Positions 1 through 11,471 of a stretch of 64,000 nt of DNA are shown in pieces. Where the stretch lies: NCBI GenBank assembly GCA_016930515.1, contig JAFGGO010000085.1:1-64000 (forward strand). Direction: 5' to 3'. Source of the DNA: Promethearchaeota archaeon. GTDB lineage: Archaea; Asgardarchaeota; Lokiarchaeia; Sigyniarchaeales; SOKP01. The notes under the pieces are model-generated. The model was not told where the DNA came from, made no database searches, and saw nothing but the letters and a program-made list of their open reading frames with translations. The position numbers and the translations under genes are program-made. The number at the start of each line of letters is the position of its first letter. Within the stretch, counting starts at the first letter, position 1.

Positions 1-389
1 GAAATTTTTTGAACTTTAAAAATAATTGCTTATTATTTGGTTTCGTTGAAGAGTGTTTTTTTAACTTATCTTAATCTTAAAAAATAAGAAAATCAATCCG
101 TTTCGTTATTCTTCAATACGTTCATATCTTTTTTTAAATAAAGTAATAGTTAATTGTCAAGCTTAATATTTCATTATATCATGGTCCCAAAAAAGCATTT
201 CTTCTCGGTCTATGATTCAATGTTTAAAATTATTCTTTTCTTACAACGGCACCTATTTTATCATACAATGCTTGGGATTTCGAAACGATTTCAGAGATTT
301 GGATTTCTACTTTCCCTGTTCTTTCACGATTAAGTCAGCTCTTCTGGAAAGCTAAATAAATAATAAAAAAAATTGTATTAGAAGTTAAT
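1..389. other. Gene-free AT-rich stretch
   Basis: No open frame with protein-like composition was found on either strand. The stretch is very AT-rich and lies downstream of the ferric-reductase-like gene. No clear palindrome or repeat was seen. Confidence 0.5.
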
Positions 390-1004
390 TTAGATCTTTC
401 CAGATTTCTTTTTTTTTTTCATTTTCAAAGCCACGTATCTCTTGAATAGCAAGGCTCCAATCGAAATAATGGTCATCGCAGTATATATTGTAAAAACCAC
501 TGGGTTTTGAAAATCCGTCCCAATGATGACACCGTGAATGTAAGCAAAAATGAGGGCAATGTAGTTAAGGGCGTGAATGTATCTCCAGTAATTTTTGGCT
601 TTTTTCCTAAGTGCTCCAGCTACTACCGAAATATATATTAAAATGAGCGCTGGTCTGCCAGCCAATCGCCAAAACTCGAACCACGGGTAAATCACGGGAA
701 TAAACACCGCTAAATCCATTTTGGAAATGGCAAATCCGATCGGATGGAGCGTCACGAGTACGAGTCCCATTATCGAATAAACATGGTGGATTTTTATAAA
801 GGGTTTCCCGAACGCTTTATAGAGCTTTTTAATCAGCGCTGATAAGAGGGTTGCCATAAAAAGGCAAAAAAATCCTAAAAGTGCCCCAAATCTGATGATG
901 AATTGAAGCAAATCTTCTGAAGTTAGTCCCACGAGAAGTCCAAGAGCCAACGCAACCATCATAGTCGCGAATACGACGATGTAAAAGTTGATTTTTGTTG
1001 ACAT
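390..1004 (-). CDS. Ferric-reductase-like transmembrane protein
   Basis: The 204-residue protein is almost entirely hydrophobic with about five to six membrane helices. It carries the paired histidines of the ferric reductase-like transmembrane domain (YedZ/MsrQ/NOX-type cytochrome b fold): HH at about 73-74 and H at about 87, then H at about 143 and H at about 155 on a later helix, which would hold b-type haems across the membrane. No FAD or NAD-binding domain is attached and none is encoded next door, so the electron donor is unknown. The C-terminus is a lysine-rich tail. The membrane haem domain is well supported by the motif spacing; the substrate is not known. Confidence 0.75.
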   Translation of the reverse strand: MSTKINFYIVVFATMMVALALGLLVGLTSEDLLQFIIRFGALLGFFCLFMATLLSALIKKLYKAFGKPFIKIHHVYSIMGLVLVTLHPIGFAISKMDLAVFIPVIYPWFEFWRLAGRPALILIYISVVAGALRKKAKNYWRYIHALNYIALIFAYIHGVIIGTDFQNPVVFTIYTAMTIISIGALLFKRYVALKMKKKKKSGKI

Positions 1005-1334
1005 AGATAGAATATTTGGTTAAGCAAATATAAAAATTATTCTATAAAGAATAATTAAGATGTTTTCAATTATTCTAGAGGATTTTCTTCGAGATTAACA
1101 AATTCTAAATCAGGTATTGAAGAGCAACTTTAACGATTTTTTTACAAGGGAAATGCCATTTTTAGGGTAGAAAACTATATATTATCCTATACGATTATCA
1201 ATAATAAAAAAAGGAGATTATGTCCCTTTCTTTCAAGGTGAAATAAAATTCTATTAGAAGAAGAACGCTTTTTTCTTGACTTATTAAAATTTAATCCTAA
1301 CTCTAATATCGTTTCGAAATTTAACCAAGAAATA

Positions 1335-2138
1335 TTGAAAGGGACATTGAGCAAGTACACGCTACAAACCAAGGAAAGGTCTTTCTTTTTTTCTCCCTAC
1401 CTCTGGAAAGCTTTAATAGCAGATTTATTGAAAACGATAAGCGATCCTTTAGTTGTCAAAAGATTATATGAATTAAACGCAAATTTGGAAAAAATCACGC
1501 AAGAAGTTGCGAATGGCTTTAAAAAAGCGTTACCAATTGAAAGCCTGTATCTATACGATTGGCAGGTAAGCTTCTTGCCTGAAAGCATCGAGACGCTTAC
1601 AGAGATAAAGGAATTAAGCATATATTCGGATGTGGACGACGACAAGGAAATACCCCTTAAGGAGTTGCCGGAAAATCTTGATAAACTTGTTAACCTCGAA
1701 GAATTATTCGTTCAACACACTCAATTGGAAGAGTTTCCCGAAAGCGCCTGCGGTCTCAAAAATTTGAAAAGATTGGAGCTTAGTTTGAACCACATTTCCA
1801 CCTTACCAGAAAGGATAGGAGAATTAAAAGAACTCGAATATTTAGACCTAACTCAAAACGCAATAGATATAATTCCTGAGACTATAGGTCGATTGAAATG
1901 CTTAAAGGAGCTAATCTTGGTCGACAACCAACTCGCAAACCTTCCAGAATCGATTGGAGGCCTTGATTCTCTTGAAGTCCTGGACTTAAGCGACAATTGC
2001 GAGTTGGAATGCTTACCTGATACTATCACTCGATTAAAAAACTTAAAAAGTGTCTCTCTATTAGGTTGTGATTCCTTATCACTAAGTTCGGAGCAAGAGA
2101 ACTGGCTCTATAACTTGGACGGTGAACTGATGTTCTGA
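1335..2138 (+). CDS. Short leucine-rich repeat protein, 5' end uncertain
   Basis: The C-terminal two thirds contains about eight leucine-rich repeats of roughly 23 residues with the LxxLxLxxNxLxxLPexIgxL pattern, predicting a curved interaction surface. The TTG start at 1335 has no Shine-Dalgarno. The frame stays open upstream to 1242 with protein-like sequence (NKILLEEERFFLDLL). A good AAGGAG site precedes an ATG at 1220 that lies in another frame and stops after eight codons at TAA. A frameshift near 1239 would join MSLSFKVK to the rest. The gene is therefore either frameshifted (mutation or sequencing error) or starts at a weak codon. The binding partner is unknown; similar LRR modules are abundant in Lokiarchaeia. 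Confidence 0.75.
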   Translation: MKGTLSKYTLQTKERSFFFSPYLWKALIADLLKTISDPLVVKRLYELNANLEKITQEVANGFKKALPIESLYLYDWQVSFLPESIETLTEIKELSIYSDVDDDKEIPLKELPENLDKLVNLEELFVQHTQLEEFPESACGLKNLKRLELSLNHISTLPERIGELKELEYLDLTQNAIDIIPETIGRLKCLKELILVDNQLANLPESIGGLDSLEVLDLSDNCELECLPDTITRLKNLKSVSLLGCDSLSLSSEQENWLYNLDGELMF

Positions 2139-2556
2139 ATCGTGTCTGGAAAAGCATTATTGATTAATATTCGTGCTTATATTTTTGAATGATTGAATGC
2201 TAATCCTTGTTTCAAATTTTGATTTCCACTCGTGAACAAGAAGCGATCTTGTTAGCCCGAGTTCAAGTATATCTTTTTTTCATCACAAGAAAGTATAAAA
2301 AATAAAGATAAAAGAAAGAAAAAGAAAAAAAGAAAAAATCTTGAGATTTATTCCTTGAACTTCTCTCTCTTTTAACGAAAAGAACACAATCGTTCTGATA
2401 ATTAACTTTTAATAAACAAATAAAAAAAAATAAATAGGTAATATTTTAAATTACTCATGTTCGTTCCTTCCTCGTGGTCATAGGTGAAAATCAAGTTATT
2501 TTTTGATTAGTCTATCGATTTCATCGCCCCTTGAAGACTTCAAGAGGGCTTTAATC
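2139..2556. other. Intergenic region downstream of katG and the LRR gene
   Basis: Convergent intergenic stretch with no supported gene. It is AT-rich with several A-rich runs. The only clear structure is the inverted repeat at 2526-2549, listed separately. Confidence 0.5.
2526..2549 (-). terminator. Hairpin just after katG stop
   Basis: GCCC/GGGC arms followed by TTGAAG/CTTCAA around a single-base loop form a ten-base-pair stem with a small internal loop, eight bases past the katG stop codon. It is the strongest inverted repeat in this intergenic region. No long T-run follows on the minus strand, so it may stabilise the 3' end rather than terminate transcription. Confidence 0.4.
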
Positions 2557-4773
<2,217 letters not shown>

Positions 4774-4875
4774 TTATAATTTGAGATTTTTATCAATATA
4801 TCTATAAAAAATTTAGATCATTGATTTGTTATTTCAGTGTAGTTTTAATCCTATCTATTATAACTTATTTAATCA

Positions 4876-4886
4876 ATAATCATTAT
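4876..4886. promoter_or_regulatory. Candidate PerR/Fur box
   Basis: ATAATCATTAT is an odd-centred palindrome matching the central eleven positions of the bacterial PerR consensus (TTATAATNATTATAA). It lies between divergent katG and the Fur-family gene, where a shared operator would be expected. Binding is inferred, not shown. Confidence 0.45.
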
Positions 4887-4910
4887 CATATAGAATTGCT
4901 TACTAATCCA

Positions 4911-4922
4911 TAATAATTATTA
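4911..4922. promoter_or_regulatory. Second palindrome in katG-fur intergenic region
   Basis: TAATAATTATTA is a perfect twelve-base palindrome, 24 bases from the first box and about 80 bases before the regulator's start. It could be a second operator or simply AT-rich promoter sequence. Confidence 0.3.
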
Positions 4923-5003
4923 AAAAAGCTTATCTTTATATTCTAAAAGTAATTTTAATATTAAGGATTATAAATTGAAATAAAACAAGATTAAGTGATC
5001 TTG

Positions 5004-5417
5004 ATGGAAAGCAAAGAGATAATAAAAATCCTTAGAGATAGGGGATTGAAAGTTACGGTTCAACGATTAGCGACTTGTAAATACGTGTTAGCAAGACAGG
5101 ATCATCCTTCAGCAGATCAAATATATAGCGCTTTAAAAATTGATTATCCTACCATTAGTTTAGGTACTATTTATAAGACTTTAAGTTTAATGAAAGACCT
5201 ACATCTCGTTCAAGAATTAGGCTTTAAAGATGGAACGATTAGATACGATCCCAACTTGAATCTTCACATTAATTTAGTATGTACAAGTTGCGGAAAAATT
5301 CACGACTATAAACCAGAAAATATTGAAGTTATTTGGAAAAAACTGCTTTCAAATTTACATGTGAAACCTGAAGGTCAAAGAGTCGATATATATTATAAAT
5401 GCTCGGACTGTTTGTAA
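5004..5417 (+). CDS. Fur/PerR-family metal-dependent repressor
   Basis: The protein of about 137 residues has the Fur layout: an N-terminal winged helix (VTVQRLATCKYVL, then HPSADQIYSAL and TISLGTIYKTL) and a C-terminal dimerisation domain. It has two CxxC pairs (CTSC and CSDC) for the structural zinc. The histidine-rich strand HINLVCTSCGKIHD supplies metal-sensing ligands. Divergence from katG makes a peroxide sensor of PerR type the most likely identity. An alternative in-frame GTG start lies nine bases upstream at 4995. The C-terminus ends directly after the last cysteine pair, as in many PerR proteins. Assignment to PerR rather than Fur or Zur rests on context. Confidence 0.88.
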   Translation: MESKEIIKILRDRGLKVTVQRLATCKYVLARQDHPSADQIYSALKIDYPTISLGTIYKTLSLMKDLHLVQELGFKDGTIRYDPNLNLHINLVCTSCGKIHDYKPENIEVIWKKLLSNLHVKPEGQRVDIYYKCSDCL

Positions 5418-5600
5418 TATGAATAAGAACCAATAAAATTTTTAAATTCATTCTTAAGGACATTTCGTAATATATTCAGGATATTTATATATAAATCCAT
5501 ATTTGGACATGATATATTGATAACTATTTTCCTTTCGTGATTATATTTTATTCCATTCCAAAAAATAAAAAAAAATTGATTGAAAAAAATATATTTAGAC

Positions 5601-6077
5601 CTAGAGGGTTTCAGCAAACAAGGTGGAGTCGTAAATTGTAGTTCCAGGATCGTCAGATACGCCCCATATTGTAATCACGTGAACTCCAGAAAGCGAAGCA
5701 TTTATATATTGCATGGATATGGAGAACGTAACGATACCCCCAACACTATCCGTTCTAGAAGCCGCAGCTTCAATTCCTGTATATACTCCATCAAGATACA
5801 TGTGAAGATATATATAAAGACCATCAACTCTAGCCGTACAGGTGAATAGAACGCGTAGGGTCTTACCTGCTTTAACATTTACCGATAAAGAGATGTCGGT
5901 TATAGCCGTATACGAGGAATAATATACGCTTTTTGCATCTTCTTCCACGTCGTACCAAGTATCAGTGATTTGAGATTGTAAAGTTAGATTTTGATATAAA
6001 GTGTACCCCGCAAGACCTACTCCTACTATACCTATGATAATGCCAATCACGGCTGCGACATTATTACTTTTTCCCAT
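5601..6077 (-). CDS. Membrane-anchored extracytoplasmic hypothetical protein
   Basis: The first 28 residues form a glycine- and isoleucine-rich membrane anchor, followed by a heptad-like linker and a roughly 115-residue beta-rich, Thr/Ser-rich domain of the kind seen in exported archaeal proteins. GAGGT eight bases before the ATG supports the start. There are no catalytic motifs, and the family was not recognised. An N-terminal anchor with an outward-facing beta-sandwich is the simplest reading, possibly a cell-envelope component. Confidence 0.7.
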   Translation of the reverse strand: MGKSNNVAAVIGIIIGIVGVGLAGYTLYQNLTLQSQITDTWYDVEEDAKSVYYSSYTAITDISLSVNVKAGKTLRVLFTCTARVDGLYIYLHMYLDGVYTGIEAAASRTDSVGGIVTFSISMQYINASLSGVHVITIWGVSDDPGTTIYDSTLFAETL

Positions 6078-6362
6078 TATTTTTACCTCATTAAACTTGT
6101 TATAAAATAAAGAAATTGAATGAGGTAAGTATTGATGCTCAATTATTTAAACTTTAAGGTTTTTGTATTTCTTTTCTGTCATATAATAATCTATTTTTTA
6201 GACTCACGTGGTTTTAGCGAATGTGAATTTAAAGTAAGCGAAAAAGTTATCATTTAATAGACTCCATTCTCTCATTGGCAATAACCGTTTTTTTCACTCA
6301 GGATTTGGAATTCGTTTAAGCCACTCGAGTAATTATAATGAGATTATAAATAATATCTCGTA

Positions 6363-6854
6363 TTAGGTCGGTGAGCGACTTTCTGAAAATTTTCTTAATT
6401 CAGTAATGACGCCGTGAGCTGCCAAGAATAAATCCGAGAAGGCGTCATTTCCTTTTCCAAGTTTTTTTCCGGTTGATGCATATGAGAAGTTTCCATCAAA
6501 TGTTAAAAAATAAAAGTTCACTGCGCCTTCAGAGGGTAAGGGGTATTTCGTCGTTTCTTGACCTTTTTCGTAAAAAACTTGCGCTCCCGTGAGAAGAATT
6601 TCCGAAGCTTTTCTAACATCCTCGTGCTCGCCGCCCCCAAGTATTCCTCCTCCATTACTAAAATAGAGACTGGTGGTTCCGTCAATTAAAACGACAAGCG
6701 TGTACGAGGCACTTAAAATTCCGGTTTCCATGACGATTCCCCAAACTGGGAAATTACATGTCTCTTTGCTTATTCCTATATCCGTTGGATTCAAGCCAAA
6801 AACCATATTACGCAAACCTAAGAATACTTCTTTGTTGTCGTTTGACTTAGTCAT
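6363..6854 (-). CDS. Conserved hypothetical protein with Gly-rich loop
   Basis: This 163-residue soluble protein has alternating hydrophobic strands and a glycine-rich segment (SNGGGILGGGEH, about residues 67-78), followed by an amphipathic helix. The pattern is that of a small conserved alpha/beta protein, but I cannot name the family. The glycine-rich loop is not a canonical P-loop because no GKT/GKS follows. It stands alone between two minus-strand surface-protein sequences. Start at the ATG at 6854; no strong Shine-Dalgarno is visible. Confidence 0.65.
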   Translation of the reverse strand: MTKSNDNKEVFLGLRNMVFGLNPTDIGISKETCNFPVWGIVMETGILSASYTLVVLIDGTTSLYFSNGGGILGGGEHEDVRKASEILLTGAQVFYEKGQETTKYPLPSEGAVNFYFLTFDGNFSYASTGKKLGKGNDAFSDLFLAAHGVITELRKFSESRSPT

Positions 6855-6947
6855 GGGTAATATAAAAATGCAAATGTAATAAAACTTCTAATTCGCATCC
6901 TATAAATTAAAGAACTTTAAAAGGTAATTATATAAGTTTTAATAAAC

Positions 6948-7207
6948 TCACGTCTTTTTAATACGAAATATTAGGATTGAAGTGATAACTGAGACCGAGA
7001 TAAACGCACAAATCAAATTGAAATCGCCAAAGGGGATTAAATTTCTCACTTTTTGATCGATAGAATTGTCATTATCGGCGATATAATTATCAAGCTCAAC
7101 GGTATTTGGACCACCTTGCTCGACTGTTTCATCTGACCGCCATCATTGGAATCAATACCATCTAACAAATAAACACCCACGATTGAATTATTACAGTGGT
7201 AACTTTT
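6948..7207 (-). pseudogene. Degraded C-terminal end of a surface protein
   Basis: On the minus strand an open stretch reads VGVYLLDGIDSNDGG, then shifts frame near 7140 to SDETVEQGGPNTVEL and continues to a C-terminal tail LIPFGDFNLICAFISVS, a membrane helix and a short basic end (RIKKT). The tail matches the second fragment at 9518-9736 (IPFGD-xx-LI-hydrophobic helix-KK). This looks like the sorting/anchor end of an exported protein whose upstream part has been lost. A frameshift and the absence of a start make it non-functional as it stands. Confidence 0.6.
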
Positions 7208-7275
7208 TTAATTTCTATGTGGAAACTGGAGTAAAAACCAAATATATTAATCAAGATCAAATATAATTTACATGT

Positions 7276-7773
7276 ATGGAATCGTTTCACGATAGTATGG
7301 TTGAATACAGAAGCCAACTAAAGAAAGGCAAGATTCAGAGAGCGTATCGAGGATTAATGGATTATTATGGATCCTTGCGATCGCATTTTCAAAAGAACCA
7401 TCCCGAACACGCCGTGCCGGGCAACACTTATTTTGGATACATGGATATGACCTATTTTGCCGTTAATCCGCTTTTATTGAAAGCTCGAAAATTAAGGATT
7501 GCTATCGTGTTCCTGCACGAGGAGTTCCGGTTTGAAGCGTGGTTGGGTGCTTACAATAAAACCATTCAGAAAGAATACTGGGACTTGGTAAGGCAAAAAA
7601 GTTGGGACAAATACCGGGTTCCCTCGAGTTTAGAAGGAGTTGATTCCATCGTGGAATGTAATTTAGTTGAAAATCCAGACTTTCGGGATTTGGAAGCGTT
7701 AACCACGCAAATCGAGACGGGAACGATGAGATTCGTGAAGGATGTAGAAGATTTCTTGTCTAAATTAATATAA
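7276..7773 (+). CDS. DUF7000-like conserved hypothetical protein
   Basis: The 165-residue protein has an N-terminal helical part (YRSQLKKGKIQRAYRGLMDYY) followed by the strongly patterned block GYMDMTYFAV...LKIAIVFLHEEFRFEAWLGAYNK. I associate this pattern with a family of uncharacterised bacterial and archaeal proteins (DUF7000, from memory). There are no transmembrane segments or known catalytic motif. The start is ATG 7276, with an AT-rich leader and no Shine-Dalgarno, consistent with a leaderless or short-leader transcript. Function unknown. Confidence 0.75.
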   Translation: MESFHDSMVEYRSQLKKGKIQRAYRGLMDYYGSLRSHFQKNHPEHAVPGNTYFGYMDMTYFAVNPLLLKARKLRIAIVFLHEEFRFEAWLGAYNKTIQKEYWDLVRQKSWDKYRVPSSLEGVDSIVECNLVENPDFRDLEALTTQIETGTMRFVKDVEDFLSKLI

Positions 7774-7915
7774 CTTGTCAAAATTTAAAAAATATGTTTT
7801 AGATTATAATTAAAAAAACTCAATAAGAATCCATAATTGTTGTATAAACGGGGAGTTTATTCAAAATCACTTCTAACTTATTGTATTTAAGGATATTTTA
7901 TTTAAGTTGTTTTAC

Positions 7916-8158
7916 TTAATAACGAAAAGATTTGTGTTGTCTTGGAGCGTGGTGAGTTACTACTACCTCGCTGGCTTGAGGTCCCTTGGCACCTTGTGAT
8001 ACTTCAAAAGTGACTTTATCTCCTTCGTTTATTGTCTTAAACTCGTCTTTATCGGCCTTGATTGAAGAGAAGTGAACAAATACATCAGTACCTTCTTCTG
8101 ATTCTATAAATCCGAAGCCTTTTTTGTTGTTAAACCATTTTACTGTTCCATTTACCAT
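7916..8158 (-). CDS. cspA: CspA-type cold-shock protein
   Basis: The 80-residue single cold-shock domain binds single-stranded nucleic acid and acts as an RNA chaperone. Both RNA-binding signatures are present: KGFGFI (RNP1) and VFVHF (RNP2), preceded by the canonical [17 protein letters not shown] opening. The ATG at 8158 is chosen because it gives the family N-terminus and has AAGG upstream; an upstream in-frame ATG at 8200 would add 14 residues foreign to the family. The tail [12 protein letters not shown] is basic and unusual. Cold-shock domains are typical of bacteria and patchy in archaea, so acquisition from bacteria is likely. Confidence 0.95.
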   Translation of the reverse strand: MVNGTVKWFNNKKGFGFIESEEGTDVFVHFSSIKADKDEFKTINEGDKVTFEVSQGAKGPQASEVVVTHHAPRQHKSFRY

Positions 8159-8498
8159 ATTTAAAACCTTGTTAAATAAACAAGCATCGCCATCATGCAA
8201 TTTGAATGCTTGTTAATTCTATTAAGCATTGATCTGTATTAAGTTTTTTGGTGGTTGGTTTGGGGTGATACTTTTTTTCTATTATTTTTAGTAGTAACAA
8301 TATAGATAACGATTTTCATTGAATCTAGATTCGACTCGTAATATTTTCTAATTAGAGACACAATTATGATCGGTTTAATATATATTTTTTTTCTAATTCG
8401 GTTTTATTTTGCTTGATATGGATGTGGCATTCGATAAATAAAAAAAACCTACATGATTACCTTATTATTATACAAATCTCATCTTTAAAATTACTATT

Positions 8499-9428
8499 AT
8501 GGCCGATGCGAATTATATTTTTTTATTATCGCTTTCAGTAATCCTGTTAGGATTTATATTGAAAAAATTAAAGATAATTTCCGAAGACAATGGAAAGGTA
8601 ATCGTGAAAATTATTTTTAACGTCACCTTGCCCTCGTTAATTTTGAATGTCTTGAGTTCCGTCGTGTTTGACGTAACTCTCTTGTTATTGCCCATGATTC
8701 CACTTATGTTCAGTTCTATCGTCTTGATTGTTTGTTATTTCGTGTTTAGATCGCATCCGAAAGACATCAAGAGCATGATATTCATGACGGTCATAGGATT
8801 TAACATGGGTAATTTTGCGTATCCTTTAATAGAGAGTATATGGGGGGAAGCGGGCTTGAGATATATCGTATTTTTTGATATTGGAAACGCGCTTGTCATA
8901 TTTATCGTGATAGGGTTTATTGCCTCGTTTTATTCTGAAAAACAAGCCATTGAAGGCAACGAAACCGTGTATAAAACTACTTTTTTGCGCGTGGTTAAAT
9001 CTCCGCCGTTAATTGCCGTTTTTATCGCCTTAATCGTTAATTTAAGCGGGTTGACAATTCCCTTATTCATTCAAGATTTTTTGGACATCCTTTCGAGAGC
9101 AAACATGGCGCTTACCTTGCTAAGTTTGGGCATTTTTTTAAATTTTCGGTTTGAAAAAACCGAGTGGAAGACGATCGGAAAAATCTTGGTCATTCGCTAT
9201 TCTTTTGGCTTAATGGCAGGTCTTTTCTTGTTCTTTATCTTGCCTTTTCCCTTGCTCTATCGCACGATCGTGCTCATAAGTTTGATTCTCCCGATGGCCA
9301 TGGGCACGATTCTTTTCGCAGTCGAGTATGGTCATGACGAAAAAATCGCAGGAATGATAGGAAATATCACGTTAATCATCAGTTTCGTGATGATGTGGAT
9401 CATTATTTTAATTATAGGGGTTATTTAA
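8499..9428 (+). CDS. AEC-family permease (auxin efflux carrier-like)
   Basis: The 309-residue integral membrane protein has about ten helices in two halves separated near residues 145-165, the layout of the auxin efflux carrier/malate permease (AEC) family. The conserved N-terminal region LKKLKIISEDNGKVIVKIIFNVTLPSLIL and the NMGNFAYPL segment are typical. Substrates in the family are organic anions such as malate; nothing here fixes the substrate. It is followed by a minus-strand pseudogene and is not in an obvious operon. Confidence 0.85.
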   Translation: MADANYIFLLSLSVILLGFILKKLKIISEDNGKVIVKIIFNVTLPSLILNVLSSVVFDVTLLLLPMIPLMFSSIVLIVCYFVFRSHPKDIKSMIFMTVIGFNMGNFAYPLIESIWGEAGLRYIVFFDIGNALVIFIVIGFIASFYSEKQAIEGNETVYKTTFLRVVKSPPLIAVFIALIVNLSGLTIPLFIQDFLDILSRANMALTLLSLGIFLNFRFEKTEWKTIGKILVIRYSFGLMAGLFLFFILPFPLLYRTIVLISLILPMAMGTILFAVEYGHDEKIAGMIGNITLIISFVMMWIIILIIGVI

Positions 9429-9517
9429 CATTTAATTTTCAGGATTTTGAACGACTTAAAACTTCATGTGAGTGATATATCATCTTTATAAAAAAAAATG
9501 ATAAGAATAAATTTTCA

Positions 9518-9736
9518 TTATTTTAAATGACGCTTTTTAACGATTACGATTGTTGCTGCTATTGAAATGCAGATAAAAATCAAGTAACCATCGCCAAACG
9601 GGATTCCATTTATTAGAACACCGATGGTTGTGCTCTCCAAGATATAAGTATATAACAATGAGCCATTAGCTAAGAAATATTCAACGCTAGATGCTATTCC
9701 GGCGGAATTATAGGTAATGACGATTTTATGATTATT
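9518..9736 (-). pseudogene. C-terminal fragment of a surface protein with TM anchor
   Basis: A 72-codon minus-strand frame without a start codon reads KIVITYNSAGIASSVEYFLANG and ends in GIPFGDGYLIFICISIAA, a single membrane helix and VKKRHLK. This is the end of an exported beta-rich protein with a membrane-anchoring tail of the same type as at 6948-7207. The rest of the gene is absent, so it is a truncated remnant. Confidence 0.6.
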
Positions 9737-9826
9737 TTAATAATTTTACTAGATGGATTTATTAAAGTCTATGAATTCATATGGGTCTACAAATATTTTA
9801 AAAACTATTTTTGGTTCATTTTCTTC

Positions 9827-10462
9827 ATGAGCATGAAAAGTGATATAGGCGATTTTTTTAAATTAAACCCAGAACATGTTAAAATGGCTTGTAAAATAGC
9901 AGGAGACGCTTTCCAGGAGGATCCATTCACGAAGTTCGTGTATCCTGACGAGAATGTCCGAAAGCAAAAACTACAACATGCTTTTTTAATGCCCTATACT
10001 TATGGTATAAGACATGGAATGACTTACGCCACCTCTTCTAATCTAGAAGGAGTGATAATTTGGTTGCCTCCCGGCAAGATTTATGCTTCTACTTGGACAA
10101 TGATGAAATATGGTGGTTTTCGCACGATATTTAAAGTCGGATTTAATATCAAAGCATTGAAAAGAAGTATAGCTGTATTCGCTTATATGGAAGCAAGACA
10201 TAAACACTTGGTCCCTTACGATCATTGGTATATCCAAAATTTAGCCGTCAAACCAAAGGAACAAGGAAAAGGACATGGAAGCTCGCTCATTCGGGCAATG
10301 TTTAAGAGAATCGATCCTGAAGGATTACCTATCTATTTAGAAACAAATAACGAGAGAAATATATCGTTATATCGTAGACACGGATTTGAAATCCTCGAAC
10401 ATTCAATAATTCCTAATACCGACAATGTACCCCTTTGGTGCATGCTGAGAAAACCAATATAA
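9827..10462 (+). CDS. GNAT-family N-acetyltransferase
   Basis: The protein is about 211 residues. It has the GNAT acetyl-CoA-binding motif A: strand WYIQNLAVKP followed by EQGKGHGSSLIRAM (QxxGxG), then the C-terminal NERNISLYRRHGFEI segment. The substrate cannot be read from the sequence. ATG 9827 (MSMKSD) or 9833 is preferred over the upstream ATG at 9728, which adds about 33 very hydrophobic residues overlapping the end of a pseudogene. No Shine-Dalgarno is visible. Confidence 0.9.
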   Translation: MSMKSDIGDFFKLNPEHVKMACKIAGDAFQEDPFTKFVYPDENVRKQKLQHAFLMPYTYGIRHGMTYATSSNLEGVIIWLPPGKIYASTWTMMKYGGFRTIFKVGFNIKALKRSIAVFAYMEARHKHLVPYDHWYIQNLAVKPKEQGKGHGSSLIRAMFKRIDPEGLPIYLETNNERNISLYRRHGFEILEHSIIPNTDNVPLWCMLRKPI

Positions 10463-10559
10463 GCTCGTTAGCCAAGTCTAATGACAATTTTTGAGTACAA
10501 TGATAACTTTATCAATTTCAAGGAAAAGCTGTTTAAATGTGATTCTTTATAATTATAAG

Positions 10560-10823
10560 TTAAAAGAAATTTCTCGTCTTGATCCTGTATACTGAAAGCC
10601 CTATTGGAACGAATAATAAGCCAATGGCAAGATATAAACATATATCTATCAGCAAGGTTAGTGATGCGGCCGATCCGAAAAAATTAACTGTATTTGATGT
10701 GCCCCCTGCTCTTAAATAAGCCTGGATGGAAAATAAAAAATGTGCTGATAAAAACAACATTAAAGACACCACGACGCTAAAGACCTCAAAGATTGACGAT
10801 ATTACTCCGTTTTTTTTCATCAT
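10560..10823 (-). CDS. Small membrane protein with two to three helices
   Basis: 87 residues: a short basic start (MMKKNG), a hydrophobic helix at about 10-35, a polar Gly/Thr/Asn loop, a second helix at about 52-78, and a basic tail RIKTRNFF. The charge pattern places the termini inside. No family was recognised. It is isolated between gene-poor stretches. Confidence 0.6.
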   Translation of the reverse strand: MMKKNGVISSIFEVFSVVVSLMLFLSAHFLFSIQAYLRAGGTSNTVNFFGSAASLTLLIDICLYLAIGLLFVPIGLSVYRIKTRNFF

Positions 10824-11471
10824 GTTTTAATCCCTAATCCCCTATTATTTCCATTTGTTGTTGAATCATTTAAGAATTGTATTAACAGTATACCCTTTTC
10901 GTTATAATAACAAAAGTCTCTAAAAAAATCATTGAGAAAGTTGGTTGGACGAATCACAGCAACGAACATTTTTTCGAAGAAATAAATAAAAGAGGGATTT
11001 TTTAGAGTGTATGTTTATAAAAGAAATACACACTAAAAACGGCAAGCTAAAAAGAGAGGAAACATATCATAATATTTTATTATCATTGGGTAGTATATAG
11101 AATTTTATAATTTAGATAGTATAAAATTTCCGAAAACATACATTAATTAAATTTTCTTGAAATACTTCGATCTTCAATATAAACCATAATACTAAAAAAC
11201 TGAATTGATTTTTTCATTTTACACTATTGTAAGTAAATAAGATAATATTAAATAACTATTCAAAAGATTAATAAATATATTTCCTTAAAAGACAGTGGTT
11301 GTTATTAATGTTTTTATTTAAAAGGGGGAGAACGATTTTTTTAAAAATCTTTCAATAAGACGATTTTAATAGACTCCTTTGAGTAAAACCTAAATTTTTT
11401 AGGTCATTTTTTTAGTTTATATCCTAATTCAAGAAGGAATAAAGATAACAAATTTTAAGGTAATCAATATC
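10824..11471. other. Gene-poor AT-rich stretch
   Basis: No solid gene is present. A 29-codon plus-strand frame at 11011-11100 (starting MFIKEIHTKNGKLK) resembles in outline the beginning of some transposases but has no continuation. A GTGTAT/ATACAC inverted repeat spans 11007-11031. The rest is AT-rich leader sequence before the HAD gene. Confidence 0.4.

Noticed and set aside
1187-1372. 61-residue minus-strand ORF over the LRR gene start
   Set aside because: Antisense to the better-supported LRR frame and lacks family features.
11011-11100. 29-codon plus-strand ORF resembling the start of a transposase
   Set aside because: No continuation in any frame and no inverted repeats; resemblance is too weak to annotate an insertion sequence.
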